Shown here: piece by piece, positions 17,116-28,218 of the stretch
How the letters are laid out: the number at the start of each line of letters is the position of its first letter
Numbering within the stretch: the first letter of the stretch is position 1
NCBI RefSeq assembly: GCF_023955655.1
Contig: NZ_JAMXHT010000008.1
Coordinates: forward strand, 283,353 to 347,352
DNA: 64,000 nt
Reading direction: 5' to 3'
Origin: Ralstonia soli
GTDB lineage: Bacteria; Pseudomonadota; Gammaproteobacteria; Burkholderiales; Burkholderiaceae
The notes under the pieces: generated by a model
The model's database searches: none
The model's input: only the letters and a program-made list of their open reading frames with translations
What the model was told of the DNA's origin: nothing
Translations under genes and position numbers: made by a program

Positions 17116-18777
17116 TTACACGGGCCAGGCGCGCTGCAACACCGCCCCGAGTTCCTGCGCATGGCCGTCGAGCGTGCCGAACACGCGGCCATGCTGATGG
17201 TGGAAGCGGCTGGCGATGAAGCGCTCGGCGTCGTCGGGGTGGGCGTGGGCCAGCATCAGCGCGGCCTGCGCGGTGAGCGTCAGCCCCTGCGCTATGCGGC
17301 GCGCGGAGGTCTCCTGGATGTCGCCCGGCTGGTGCAGCATCGCCTGCAGCGCGGCCAGTTCCGCGCGCACGGTGCGGTGGCCCCGCGCACGCTCGCCGAT
17401 GTCGTGCAGCAGGCGCAGCGCGTCGTCGGGCGTGCGGCCGATGGCGCGCAGCACGTCCAGGCACATCACGTTGCCCGAGCCTTCCCAGATGGAGTTGACG
17501 GGCGCCTCGCGGTACAGGCGCGCCATCGGGCCTTCTTCCACGTAGCCGTTGCCGCCCCAGACTTCCATTGCCTCGCCGGTGGCTTCGATGGTGCGCTTGC
17601 AGACCCAGAACTTGGCCGCCGGCGTGACGATGCGCTTCCAGGCGGCGGTCAGCGGGTCAGCATCGGCCCGCTCGAAGGCGCTGCCCAATTCCATCATCAG
17701 CAGGGTCGTGGCTTGCGATTCGAGTGCGAGGTCGGCCAGCACGTTGCGCATCAGCGGTTGATCGACCAGCAGGCGGCCGAACGCCATGCGATGGCGCGCG
17801 TGGTGCAGCGCCTGCATCAGCGCATGCCGCAGGATGGCCGCGCTCCCGATCACGCAATCAAGCCGTGTGTGCGTGGCCATCTCGATGATGGTCGGAATGC
17901 CGCGCCCTTCCTCGCCGATGAGGATGCCCTCCGCGCCGCGGAACTCCACCTCGCTGCTGGCGTTGGAGCGGTTGCCGAGCTTGTCCTTCAGGCGCTGGAT
18001 CTGGATGGGGTTCTTGCTGCCATCGTCGCGAAAGCGCGGTACGAAAAAGCACGACAGCGGCCCGTCCTCCGCGCCCATGCGAGCGACCACCAAATGCGCG
18101 TCGCACATCGGCGCCGAGAAGAACCACTTGTGTCCGGTGATGGCGTACGTGGCGCCGCGTCCCTCGCCGCGCAGGGGCATCGCTACCGTGGTGTTGCTGC
18201 GTACGTCCGACCCACCCTGCTTCTCGGTCATGCCCATGCCGATCAGGATGGCGGTTTTCTGGCGCCACGGCAGGTCACGCGCATCGTCTTCGCGGGCATA
18301 CAGACGGGGCCCGAGGTCGGCAAACAACGTGGTCTCTTTCTGCAGCACGGGGATGCTGGCGAAGGTCATCGTCGCCGGGCACAGCGTGCCGGATTCGATC
18401 TGCGCCTGCATGAAATAACCGGCGGTGCGCGCGGCCCAGGCGCCGGGGCGTGGTTCGGCAATTGGCAGCGCCTGCAGGCACTGGCTGCGCATCAGGCCGA
18501 GCAGCGCGTGCCACGCGGGGTCGAAGCGGATGGCGTCGATGCGCTCGCCGGTGCGGCTGTGGGTGTGGAGTTCGGGGGGGTACTGGTTGGCCTCTGCAGC
18601 CCACCGCAGGGTTTGGGGTGCACCGAGCTGGTCACCGAAGGCACGCAACGCATCGGTATGCCAGCCGCCGCCCTGGCGTTCGAGGGCGCTTTGTAGCGTC
18701 GTGTCGGACGTGAAGGGATTGAAGCCGGTCAGGTCCGGAACCTGATTGAAGACGCGGTGCGTGGCCTCGGTGGGCAT
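17116..18777 (-). CDS. aidB: AidB-type acyl-CoA dehydrogenase family protein
   Basis: 553 aa, close to E. coli AidB (541). AidB is an FAD protein of the acyl-CoA dehydrogenase fold that belongs to the adaptive response to alkylation damage and binds DNA. Visible: the N-terminal FNQVPDLTGFNPFTSD typical of AidB, GMGMTEKQGGSDVRSNTT (substrate/FAD loop), HKWFFSAPMCDAHLV, RMAFGRLLVDQPLMRNVLADLA and the C-terminal WEGSGNVMCLDVLRA. No other Ada-regulon gene lies near. Real substrate remains uncertain for the family. Confidence 0.9.
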   Translation of the reverse strand: MPTEATHRVFNQVPDLTGFNPFTSDTTLQSALERQGGGWHTDALRAFGDQLGAPQTLRWAAEANQYPPELHTHSRTGERIDAIRFDPAWHALLGLMRSQCLQALPIAEPRPGAWAARTAGYFMQAQIESGTLCPATMTFASIPVLQKETTLFADLGPRLYAREDDARDLPWRQKTAILIGMGMTEKQGGSDVRSNTTVAMPLRGEGRGATYAITGHKWFFSAPMCDAHLVVARMGAEDGPLSCFFVPRFRDDGSKNPIQIQRLKDKLGNRSNASSEVEFRGAEGILIGEEGRGIPTIIEMATHTRLDCVIGSAAILRHALMQALHHARHRMAFGRLLVDQPLMRNVLADLALESQATTLLMMELGSAFERADADPLTAAWKRIVTPAAKFWVCKRTIEATGEAMEVWGGNGYVEEGPMARLYREAPVNSIWEGSGNVMCLDVLRAIGRTPDDALRLLHDIGERARGHRTVRAELAALQAMLHQPGDIQETSARRIAQGLTLTAQAALMLAHAHPDDAERFIASRFHHQHGRVFGTLDGHAQELGAVLQRAWPV

Positions 18778-18855
18778 TGGGGGTCTCCTGGCGTGTCACG
18801 TTTCTTGTGAGCCCATGGTAGACCACCGATGGTTTGCGCGGCTGGAGGCGAGTTT

Positions 18856-20040
18856 CTATACGGTGCTCGCGGTTTCCGCGTGAGGTGCAACCGTCACCAG
18901 CGTCGGCTTCTCCCCCGTCAGCAAGTAATGCATCAACTCCCGCACCGGCCGGATCGCCTCCCCGAACGGCAGCTTGCCCGCGCCACGGAAAAACAACCCG
19001 CGCTCCACATCTCCCCGCAGCGCCTGCGCCAGCTTCAGGTCGATGCAGAACTGCCCCACCTTCCCAATCCCATCCCGTAGCCCGCACGTCTGCAGGCAAT
19101 CGAACCCCTGAAGGCAATCGCGTACCTTGGCCTTGGCCTGCAGCGCGCTTTCGCGTGAAAGGTAACGCGACAACCAAGGCGTCATCACCGCCCGAGCCGG
19201 CAACCCCGCCACGCTGACGAACTCGCCGATATCGTCCTGCTCCGCGCCGGTCAGCACGCGCTTGAAGCGCTCGTGCGCATCGCCCTCTTCCGTCACCGCA
19301 AACGCCGTGCCGAGCTGCACCGCCGCTGCGCCCTGGTCGAGCCAATGTTTTACCTTGGCATGCGAATCAATGCCACCCGCCAGGATGATCGGAATCTGCT
19401 CCGCAGCCAGCCCCAGCTTGACGAACAACTCCCGGCATTCGTCCAGCACGCGCGCAAACGAGAATCGCTCGTCGCGCAAGTCTTCGATGCGTGCTGCACC
19501 GAGATGCCCGCCCGCGTGCGACGGGTGCTCAATCACCACCGCATCCGGCAAGCGCGCCTTCTTCATCCACCGCTTGAGCACCACCCCCACACCGCGTGAG
19601 TCAGAAAGAATCGGGATCAGCGCCACCTTCGGATGCGCCGCCGTCATCTCCGGCAGATCGAGCGGCAGCCCCGCACCCATGACGATGGCATCGGCGCCGC
19701 TCTCGCACGCCTGCCGTACCAGCGCCGGATGCGATTCCACCGCCTTCATCACATTCACGGCGATCAGGCCGTTGCCCTGGCTGCTTTCCCGCGCGGCGCG
19801 GATCTCGCGGTCCAGCGCGACGAGGTTGGCGGCGTTGATGGCGGCCTTGTCATGCGATTTCTCGGTGGCCGCCACGAGGTCAGCATGGTGGTGCCGCAAG
19901 TCGATGCTGGCGATGGTGCCCACGCCGCCTTCGCGCGCCACGGCACCGGCCAGCCGGTGCGCCGAAATACCCACGCCCATCCCGCCCTGCACGATGGGCA
20001 CGAGGCTACGCCCCGCGAGTGTGAACCGACGCTCCAGCAT
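18856..20040 (-). CDS. Nitronate monooxygenase (2-nitropropane dioxygenase family)
   Basis: 394 aa FMN-dependent TIM barrel that oxidises nitronates such as propionate-3-nitronate. N-terminal PIVQGGMGVGISAHRLAGAVAREGG, catalytic-His region VIEHPSHAGGHLG, and phosphate-binding ILAGGIDSHAKVKHWLDQGAAAVQLGTAF. C-terminal 70 residues are Cys-containing (DCLQGFDCLQTCGLRDG) and beyond the minimal family core. GGGGAG lies before the ATG. Upstream of aidB on the same strand? No: aidB is transcribed first and lies 78 bp downstream in coordinate order, so read-through from this gene into aidB is not expected; both run leftward with this gene upstream of aidB's 5' side. Confidence 0.88.
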   Translation of the reverse strand: MLERRFTLAGRSLVPIVQGGMGVGISAHRLAGAVAREGGVGTIASIDLRHHHADLVAATEKSHDKAAINAANLVALDREIRAARESSQGNGLIAVNVMKAVESHPALVRQACESGADAIVMGAGLPLDLPEMTAAHPKVALIPILSDSRGVGVVLKRWMKKARLPDAVVIEHPSHAGGHLGAARIEDLRDERFSFARVLDECRELFVKLGLAAEQIPIILAGGIDSHAKVKHWLDQGAAAVQLGTAFAVTEEGDAHERFKRVLTGAEQDDIGEFVSVAGLPARAVMTPWLSRYLSRESALQAKAKVRDCLQGFDCLQTCGLRDGIGKVGQFCIDLKLAQALRGDVERGLFFRGAGKLPFGEAIRPVRELMHYLLTGEKPTLVTVAPHAETASTV

Positions 20041-20261
20041 GACAACTCCCCGCGGTATTTGCCGCAATGCAATAGAAAATGGGGAGGAGCGTCGCATAGG
20101 TGAAACGCGGCCACGTTGCGCCAGATCAAGGGCGGCCGTGTCCGTGCGCCCCGATGCACATTGCGCGGGGGTTTGGACTGAAATGACCATCGAACCGTCA
20201 CCCGAGGGGAATTCTTACTGGCAACGCTGGCAGCCCTGTGCTTAAATTCAGCCTCGTTGGA

Positions 20262-20348
20262 TGAAACAGGGGTGCCGTACGGATGGGCCGTGCGGCTGAG
20301 AGAGTCCCTTCGCACCCGATCCGGTTCGTACCGGCGTGGGAAGTTTCA
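20262..20348 (+). ncRNA. TPP riboswitch (THI element)
   Basis: Conserved THI-box segments in order: CAGGGGTGC, GCGGCTGAGAGAG, ACCCGATCCGGTTCGTACCGGCGTGGGAAG. The closing stem P1 is TGAAAC (20262-20267) with GTTTCA (20343-20348). It lies about 104 bases before the thiC start; the linker holds the expression platform. Senses thiamine pyrophosphate and lowers expression of the following thiamine operon. Confidence 0.97.
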
Positions 20349-20361
20349 GAACACCGCGTAG

Positions 20362-22350
<1,989 letters not shown>

Positions 22351-22373
22351 GCCATAGCCAACCGGACGGCGCG

Positions 22374-23531
22374 ATGCCAACTTCCACGTCCTTTGACGTA
22401 ACGATCCTCGGCGGCGGCTTGGCCGGCCGCCTGTGTGCCTGGCAACTCGCGCAAGCGGGGGTGCCGCCGGCACGCATTGCCGTGGTGGAGCGCGGCGCGC
22501 GCGATGGCAGCAGTGCTGCCGCACACGTGGCGGCCGCCATGCTGGCCCCGCTGGCCGAGGCCGCCGTGGCTGATCGTTTCGTCGTGGACTTGGGGTTGGC
22601 AAGCCTGGGGCTGTGGCGCGATTGGCTGCCCAAGCTGCGTACGCCCGTTTTTTTTCAGGAAGCCGGCACGCTGGTCGTGTGGCATGCGGCCGACCGTGGT
22701 GAGGCATCGCTGTTTGCCAACCACGTGCGTGCTGCCGCGCCGGCCGAGCGTGTCGCCGCAGATTTGCGCGCGGTGGACGCCACCGGCATCGCCGCGCTGG
22801 AGCCGCTGCTCGCGCAACGCTTTACGCAGGGGCTGTATCTGGCGGGCGAAGGCCAGCTCGATAACCGTACCCTGCTCGACGCGCTGGCAACCGAACTCGA
22901 AGCGCTCGGCGTGCAGTTGTGCTGGAACACGGAAGTCTCCGATCCGCACCCCGATGCATTGGCTGCTGCCGGATTGGGCGCACGTCTCGTGCTCGATTGC
23001 CGTGGGCTCGGTGCCAAGCCGCAATGGCCGCGCCTGCGTGGTCTGCGTGGCGAGGTGGCGCGCATTCATGCGCCCGATGTGTCGCTTACGCGGCCGGTGC
23101 GCATGCTGCATCCGCGCTATCCGCTGTACATCGCGCCCAAGCCGGGCAACGTGTACGTGATCGGCGCGACGGAAATCGAGTCCGACGATATGTCGCCGGC
23201 CAGCGTGCGCTCCACGTTGGAGTTGCTGTCTGCCGCGTACGCCGTGCACCCCGCCTTTGGCGAGGCGCGCGTGCTGGAACTGAACACGCAGTGCCGCCCC
23301 ACCCTGCCCGACCATCGCCCCGCGTTGCGCTGGGATCAGACTGGGAAAGCGCTGGGCACGCTGTCGGTCAACGGCCTGTACCGGCACGGCTACATGATCG
23401 CGCCCGCCGTCACGCAAGCTGCGGTGGCGGCGGCACGTGATCTGCTGGACGGCCGTGCCATCGATGCGGACGCCTGCGAATGGCCTGAGCTGTTCGCCGC
23501 AAGCGCATCGCCCGAACCTGTTTTGTCATGA
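22374..23531 (+). CDS. thiO: Glycine oxidase ThiO (FAD-dependent)
   Basis: 385 aa. Supplies dehydroglycine (iminoacetate) for the thiazole moiety. N-terminal FAD motif VTILGGGLAGRLCAWQLA, DAO-family tail YRHGYMIAPAVTQAAV. Starts 23 bp after thiC; its last codons overlap the thiS start (ATGA). Confidence 0.93.
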   Translation: MPTSTSFDVTILGGGLAGRLCAWQLAQAGVPPARIAVVERGARDGSSAAAHVAAAMLAPLAEAAVADRFVVDLGLASLGLWRDWLPKLRTPVFFQEAGTLVVWHAADRGEASLFANHVRAAAPAERVAADLRAVDATGIAALEPLLAQRFTQGLYLAGEGQLDNRTLLDALATELEALGVQLCWNTEVSDPHPDALAAAGLGARLVLDCRGLGAKPQWPRLRGLRGEVARIHAPDVSLTRPVRMLHPRYPLYIAPKPGNVYVIGATEIESDDMSPASVRSTLELLSAAYAVHPAFGEARVLELNTQCRPTLPDHRPALRWDQTGKALGTLSVNGLYRHGYMIAPAVTQAAVAAARDLLDGRAIDADACEWPELFAASASPEPVLS

Positions 23532-23743
23532 CGCTGAACGTCACCCTCAACGACCTGTCGCTCGCGCTGCCCGCCGGCAGCACGCTGGCTGATGCCATTG
23601 GTGCTGCCGCGCCGCAACTGCAGATCGCGCCGCCGTTTGCCGCCTCCGTGAACGGCGATTTCGTGCCGAAGACGCGCCACGCGCAGCACGCGCTCAAGGC
23701 CGGCGACCGTATTGCACTCGTCCAGCCTGTCGTGGGCGGCTAG
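23528..23743 (+). CDS. thiS: Sulfur carrier protein ThiS
   Basis: 71 aa ubiquitin-like sulfur carrier. Ends in the required Gly-Gly (VQPVVGG) that is adenylated and thiocarboxylated. Four-base overlap with thiO. NGDFVPKTRHAQHALKAGDRI is the usual core. Confidence 0.95.
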   Translation: MTLNVTLNDLSLALPAGSTLADAIGAAAPQLQIAPPFAASVNGDFVPKTRHAQHALKAGDRIALVQPVVGG

Positions 23744-23752
23744 GAGTTCTTG

Positions 23753-24589
23753 ATGACCACTACGAATCTTTCCGCGCTCACCGGCCAAGCCGATTCGCTG
23801 CGCCTGTACGACGAGACCTTCGCCTCGCGCCTGCTGCTGGGCACCGCGCGCTATCCGTCGCCGCAATCGCTGGAAGACGCGGTGCGCGTGTCCAACCCGG
23901 CCATGCTGACGGTGGCGCTGCGCCGCCAGAGCGCGGGCTCGCCTGAGGGCGGCGCCGGCTTCTGGAAGATGCTGCGCGAACTCGGCGTGCCCGTGCTGCC
24001 GAACACCGCCGGCTGCTATTCCGCCGACGAGGCGGTCACCCTCGCGCAGATGTCGCGCGAAGTGTTCGAGACCGACTGGATCAAGCTCGAAGTCATCGGC
24101 GACGACTACACGCTGCAGCCCGACACGCTCGCGCTGCCCGCAGCGGCCGAACGCCTCATCAAAGACGGCTTCAAGGTGCTGCCGTATTGCACCGAAGACC
24201 TCGTGCTGTGCCGCCGCCTGCTCGACGTCGGCTGCCAGGCGCTGATGCCGTGGGCCGCGCCCATCGGCACCGGCCGTGGGCCCACCAACCCGTATGGCTT
24301 GCGCCTGTTGCGCGAGCGCCTGCCCAACGTGCCGCTCATTGTCGATGCGGGCCTGGGTGTGCCCTCGCATGCCACGCAGGTCATGGAGTGGGGCTACGAC
24401 GCCGTGCTGCTCAACACCGCTGTCGCGCAAGCGGGTGACCCCGTGGCGATGGCGCAGGCGTTTGCGATGGCCACGCAGGCCGGTCGCCTGGCGCGCCTGT
24501 CCGGTCCGATGCCGGAGCGCGATGTCGCCCAGGCCAGCACGCCGGTGGTGGGTTTGCCCTTCTGGCATGCGGAAGAGAAGCAAGCATGA
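23753..24589 (+). CDS. thiG: Thiazole synthase
   Basis: 278 aa TIM barrel that forms the thiazole phosphate from DXP, ThiS thiocarboxylate and dehydroglycine. The Schiff-base lysine is in [36 protein letters not shown] and [11 protein letters not shown] are family signatures. GGAG precedes the ATG at 23753; a TTG one codon earlier is not needed. Confidence 0.97.
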   Translation: MTTTNLSALTGQADSLRLYDETFASRLLLGTARYPSPQSLEDAVRVSNPAMLTVALRRQSAGSPEGGAGFWKMLRELGVPVLPNTAGCYSADEAVTLAQMSREVFETDWIKLEVIGDDYTLQPDTLALPAAAERLIKDGFKVLPYCTEDLVLCRRLLDVGCQALMPWAAPIGTGRGPTNPYGLRLLRERLPNVPLIVDAGLGVPSHATQVMEWGYDAVLLNTAVAQAGDPVAMAQAFAMATQAGRLARLSGPMPERDVAQASTPVVGLPFWHAEEKQA

Positions 24590-25740
24590 GCCTGTCCGCC
24601 TTGCGTTTTTCCGCCGCGTGGCCCGAAGCGGCTGCCCTTGCGGCACAGATCATCGATCGCCATGTCGAAGCCTTCGGCCGCTCGCCGCACGCCTGGAGCG
24701 TGACAGACCGCGCCGATGAAGCGACGACCGCCACAACGGTCCTGCTGACCACCGACGCTGCGCGAGCCGACCGCGCCCGCACCGCCGGTGCAGCCGTTGT
24801 GCTCACGGCAGCGGAAGGCGATCAACGCATCGACACCGTACACGATCGCCTCGGCACGTACCGCTTCTCGTCGGCTGCCCAAGGCGATGCGCTCGACGCA
24901 CGCTTCGTCGCCATCTTCGGCGCGGCACTCGCGCTGGCATTCGAGCCGCGCGATGCGCTGTGCGTGGCCCGTGCGTGGATCGCCGAAGCGAATGCCGATG
25001 CGCTGACCTGGCCCACGCGTTTCGACGCCCTGCCGCGCGTGCTCGAACCTGCATTGCCGTGCCCGACCGCAGCGGACCTCGCCTTCGCACCGTGCCCGAC
25101 GCAGCTCGGCCTCTACGCCGTGGTGCCGGATGCCGAATGGGTCGCGCGCCTGGTCGCCCTCAAGGTGCCGACCGTGCAGTTGCGCTTCAAGTCGGACGAT
25201 GCGCACGCCGTGGCCGACCAGGTGCGCCGCGCAGAAGCCGCCGCACGCGGCAGCAGCACGCGCCTCTTCATCAACGACCACTGGCAGATCGCACTCGACG
25301 TACACGCACAGGTGGCGGGCAGCGGCCTCTACGGCATCCACCTCGGCCAGGAAGACATCGACGATGCGGACCTCGAGGCCATTCGCTCCGCTGGCCTGCG
25401 TCTGGGCATCAGCACGCACGGCTTTGCCGAGATGCTGCGCGTTGCCCCGCTGAACCCGAGCTACCTCGCGCTGGGCGCCGTGTTCGCCACGCCCACCAAG
25501 ACCATGCCGACGGTGCCGCAGGGCCTTGGCCGCTTGTTCGCCTATGCAGCGGCCATGCGCACACGCGTGCCGGCCCCGCCTTTGGTTGCGATAGGCGGGA
25601 TCGATCTCGCTGCAATGCCGCGTGTGCTGCAGAGCGGTGTCGGTAGCGTGGCCGTGGTGCGTGCCATCACCCAGGCGGAGGATGTGCCGGCCGCCGTCGA
25701 CACGCTGCAAGCGACGTTTGCGGCGCACGTACGCGCCTGA
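24586..25740 (+). CDS. thiE: Thiamine phosphate synthase with N-terminal extension
   Basis: 384 aa, about 170 longer than ordinary ThiE. Residues about 172-384 are the synthase barrel joining HMP-PP and thiazole phosphate: [74 protein letters not shown]. Residues 1-170 look like a decayed HMP-kinase (ThiD) half: the [19 protein letters not shown] helix sits where ThiD has GTGCTLSAAIAAHLA, but the catalytic Cys and phosphate-binding glycines are gone. Overlaps thiG by 4 bases. An intact thiD is at 26754-27665. Confidence 0.93.
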   Translation: MSLSALRFSAAWPEAAALAAQIIDRHVEAFGRSPHAWSVTDRADEATTATTVLLTTDAARADRARTAGAAVVLTAAEGDQRIDTVHDRLGTYRFSSAAQGDALDARFVAIFGAALALAFEPRDALCVARAWIAEANADALTWPTRFDALPRVLEPALPCPTAADLAFAPCPTQLGLYAVVPDAEWVARLVALKVPTVQLRFKSDDAHAVADQVRRAEAAARGSSTRLFINDHWQIALDVHAQVAGSGLYGIHLGQEDIDDADLEAIRSAGLRLGISTHGFAEMLRVAPLNPSYLALGAVFATPTKTMPTVPQGLGRLFAYAAAMRTRVPAPPLVAIGGIDLAAMPRVLQSGVGSVAVVRAITQAEDVPAAVDTLQATFAAHVRA

Positions 25741-25832
25741 CGCGCAAGGGCCGTTGCGCTGACCTATCCTGCTTGTGCGCCGCCGTGGCCGATGCTGCGG
25801 CGGCTTCCTAAAACACGCTGCAGGAGACAGAC

Positions 25833-26312
25833 ATGGCGGTCCAGCCCATCCCCGAGGGTTATCACAGCGTCACCCCATACCTGAGCATCAAAGGCGCCGC
25901 ACGCGCGATCGATTTCTACAAGCAGGCCTTCGGCGCCACCGAAATCATGCGCATGAACGGCCCCAACGGCACCATCGCGCACGCCGAAATCCGCATCGGC
26001 AATTCGCCCATCATGCTGGCCGACGAGTTTCCCAACATGGCCTGCGCCAGCCCCGAGACGCTGCAGAGCACGTCGGTCGGGCTGATGATTTACGTGCCCC
26101 ACGTCGACACCGTGTTTGCCAACGCCATCAAGGCCGGCGGCACGGAGGTCCGCCCGGTGGTGGACCAGTTCTACGGCGACCGCTCGGGCACCCTGAAAGA
26201 CCCGTTCGGCCACGTGTGGACCGTGTCCACGCATGTGGAAGACGTCGCGCCCGACGAGATGGCCCGGCGCATGGAGAAATGGACGAAGGAGCAGGCCGGC
26301 GCGTCGGCGTGA
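25833..26312 (+). CDS. VOC-superfamily (PhnB/glyoxalase-like) protein
   Basis: 159 aa. Paired beta-alpha-beta-beta-beta units: SVTPYLSIKGAARAIDFYKQAFGA and PIMLADEFPN, then GLMIYVPHVDTVFANAIKAGG and FYGDRSGTLKDPFGHVWTVSTH. Typical of YdcJ/PhnB-like bleomycin-resistance/dioxygenase fold proteins of unknown substrate. Stands alone between thiE and a bidirectional terminator. GGAG is present 9 bases before the ATG. Confidence 0.85.
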   Translation: MAVQPIPEGYHSVTPYLSIKGAARAIDFYKQAFGATEIMRMNGPNGTIAHAEIRIGNSPIMLADEFPNMACASPETLQSTSVGLMIYVPHVDTVFANAIKAGGTEVRPVVDQFYGDRSGTLKDPFGHVWTVSTHVEDVAPDEMARRMEKWTKEQAGASA

Positions 26313-26329
26313 GCCCGTGAGCCGAAACG

Positions 26330-26359
26330 AAAAAGCGCGGATCAACGTCCGCGCTTTTT
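26330..26359. terminator. Bidirectional rho-independent terminator
   Basis: Perfect 12-bp stem AAAAAGCGCGGA / TCCGCGCTTTTT with a 6-base loop; T-runs result on both strands. Serves the VOC gene (plus) and the lipoprotein gene (minus). Confidence 0.93.
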
Positions 26360-26378
26360 CTTTGCCCGCGTGTGCCGC

Positions 26379-26738
26379 CTAACGCGGCTGGCAGCTCACC
26401 TGCACGTTGTTCACATCGCCGTTGACGGTGCCACTGCCGTTGGCCACCGTGCAGTTGGCCGATGCAGGCTGCGCGCTGATCGTCACCACATAGCTGCCGC
26501 CAAACGGCACCAGCCCACCAAACACAAACGTGCCGTTGGCGGCCAGCGTGAGCGAATCGCGCCCGTTGTTGAGCAACACGATCGACTGGCCCGCCGGCAG
26601 CCCGCTGAGCGTGCCGCCAATCGAGAAGACGCTGCCGATGGGCGAGCCGATGCTGACGTAGCCGTTGCAGGCAGTCAGCAAGCTGCACAGCATCGCCACG
26701 GTAAGACAGCGGACTCGCATGATCGGCAGACGGTGCAT
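26379..26738 (-). CDS. Small predicted lipoprotein
   Basis: 119 aa. Type II signal peptide with lipobox LLTAC (Cys near residue 24), then an 80-residue beta-rich domain (GGTLSGLPAGQSIVLLNNG, LTLAANGTFVFGGLV, YVVTISAQPASANCTVANGSG) of a kind repeated in many betaproteobacterial surface proteins. AAGGAG precedes the ATG at 26738; the ATG at 26720 is an alternative. It lies 15 bp upstream of thiD coordinates but downstream in transcription order, so it may be the last gene of the thiD unit. Function unknown. Confidence 0.78.
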   Translation of the reverse strand: MHRLPIMRVRCLTVAMLCSLLTACNGYVSIGSPIGSVFSIGGTLSGLPAGQSIVLLNNGRDSLTLAANGTFVFGGLVPFGGSYVVTISAQPASANCTVANGSGTVNGDVNNVQVSCQPR

Positions 26739-26753
26739 GGCGACTCCTTGGGT

Positions 26754-27665
26754 TCAATCCTCGTCGACGTCCACTTCCAGCGCGCGCGGTGCGGCCAGCG
26801 GGCGCGGTGCAAAGCCGTGGTTGAGCGGGCCGGCCCCGCGCCCGAGCGCCAGGTGGCGGCCGGCGCCGATGGCGTGCAGCAGAAAATCGAGCGAAGCCTC
26901 GATGGCCGCTTCCAGCGTGTCGCCGCGCGCGAGGTGCGCGGCAATCGCGGCCGACAGCGTGCAGCCGGTGCCGTGCGTGTGCGGCGTGTCGATGTAGGTG
27001 TGGGCGTAGACGCGTTCGGTGCCGTCGGCGGTGACGAGCACATCCTGCAGCACGCCGTCTTCCCCCGCCGTGGCGGCATCGGCCAGATGGCCGCCCTTGA
27101 GCAGCACGGCACGCGGGCCCAGCGCGAGCAGGTCGCGCGCGGCGGGCAGCATGTCGTCAGCCGTGCGCACGGTGCGGCCGAGCAACGCGCTCGCCTCCGG
27201 CAGGTTGGGCGTGATGATCAGCGCGCGGGGGAACAGCCACTTCGCCATGGCCTGCGCCGTGGCATCGCTGCCGAGCTGCGCGCCGCTGGTGCTGACCATG
27301 ACCGGGTCGACGACGAGGTTGGCGATGGGGTGGCGGTCCAGCGCGGAGAGAATGGCCTCCACTACCTGCGGCGTGCCGAGCATGCCGGTCTTGGCGGCAT
27401 CGACACCGATGTCGCTTGCCACGGCGTCGATCTGCGCGGCAACGATGTCCGGCGTGAGCGCTTCCACCGCCGTCACGCCCAGCGTGTTCTGCGCGGTGAT
27501 GGCCGTGATGGCCGACATGCCGTAGCAGCCGAGCGCGGCAAACGTCTTCAGGTCGGCCTGGATGCCCGCCCCGCCGCCGCTGTCCGAACCGGCGATGGTA
27601 AGCACGCGCGGCACGTGCGAGGCAGGGGCGGCAAACGCAGCGAGGGTCGGGTCGGTGATCGTCAT
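26754..27665 (-). CDS. thiD: Hydroxymethylpyrimidine/phosphomethylpyrimidine kinase
   Basis: 303 aa ribokinase-fold enzyme phosphorylating HMP and HMP-P for thiamine synthesis. N-terminal TIAGSDSGGGAGIQADLKTF, GGHLAD, and the anion-hole motif HTHGTGCTLSAAIAAHLARGD with conserved Cys. Unlike thiC-thiE it is not behind the TPP riboswitch; it is convergent with that operon's far end. The extra C-terminal 20 residues are acidic. Confidence 0.94.
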   Translation of the reverse strand: MTITDPTLAAFAAPASHVPRVLTIAGSDSGGGAGIQADLKTFAALGCYGMSAITAITAQNTLGVTAVEALTPDIVAAQIDAVASDIGVDAAKTGMLGTPQVVEAILSALDRHPIANLVVDPVMVSTSGAQLGSDATAQAMAKWLFPRALIITPNLPEASALLGRTVRTADDMLPAARDLLALGPRAVLLKGGHLADAATAGEDGVLQDVLVTADGTERVYAHTYIDTPHTHGTGCTLSAAIAAHLARGDTLEAAIEASLDFLLHAIGAGRHLALGRGAGPLNHGFAPRPLAAPRALEVDVDED

Positions 27666-27749
27666 GGCGGGGTACGTGTGCGAGCGGCGTTGGGGGTTGC
27701 TTGCACTATAGCGCTATCGCGGCCGGGCGGGCGCACGAGGCATGGAGTC

Positions 27750-28170
27750 CCTCGGAGGAGGCTCCGGCAGCCATGGGCGAGGCTCAGAGCGGCAGCGCCG
27801 ACGCTCTGAGAACCAGCCTCGGCTCTCAACGTGCCAGCGTTGGGTCTCGGAGAGCCAGCTCCACCGTGTGGCGCGCCCATGTTGCGTTGCAAAGTGCCAG
27901 TGCCCGGCTCTTTGCGTACCAGCTTCTGCTCTCGGAGCGCGAGCGTCGCGTCTTGACGAGCCAGTGTCGAGTCTCAGCGAACCAGCAGTGGGACCCGAAG
28001 AGCCAGCGGTGGGACGCAGAGAGCCAGCGGTGGGACGCAGAGAGCCAGTGGTGGGACTCAGAGAGCCGGTGGTGGGACCCGAAGAGCCAGCGGGGAGACT
28101 GCCTGAGCCAGTGGCGGGGCACAGAGAGTCCGTAGTGGGACTTGGAGCATCGGTGGCGGGGCGCAGAGCA
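27750..28170. repeat. Tandem repeat array, 21-bp unit, about 20 copies
   Basis: Unit starts (CCAG-like) fall every 21 bp from 27750 to 28150. The ten units from 27961 onward are well conserved around the core GCGGTGGGACGC; the earlier ten are degenerate, with one 20/22 pair compensating. Since 21 is divisible by 3, several frames on both strands stay open with heptapeptide repeats, but none has a convincing start or codon bias. The rest of 27666-28218 holds no supportable gene. Confidence 0.9.
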
Positions 28171-28218
28171 TGACCGCCGGCTCGCAGCGCCCCGTGTGCG
28201 GGCACTGTGGGACCGCGT

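Noticed and set aside
27714..28205. Open frames of about 140-165 codons on both strands through the 21-bp repeat
   Set aside because: They follow from a repeat length divisible by three; starts are GTG/TTG or poorly placed ATG, there is no consistent third-position bias and opposite strands are equally open.
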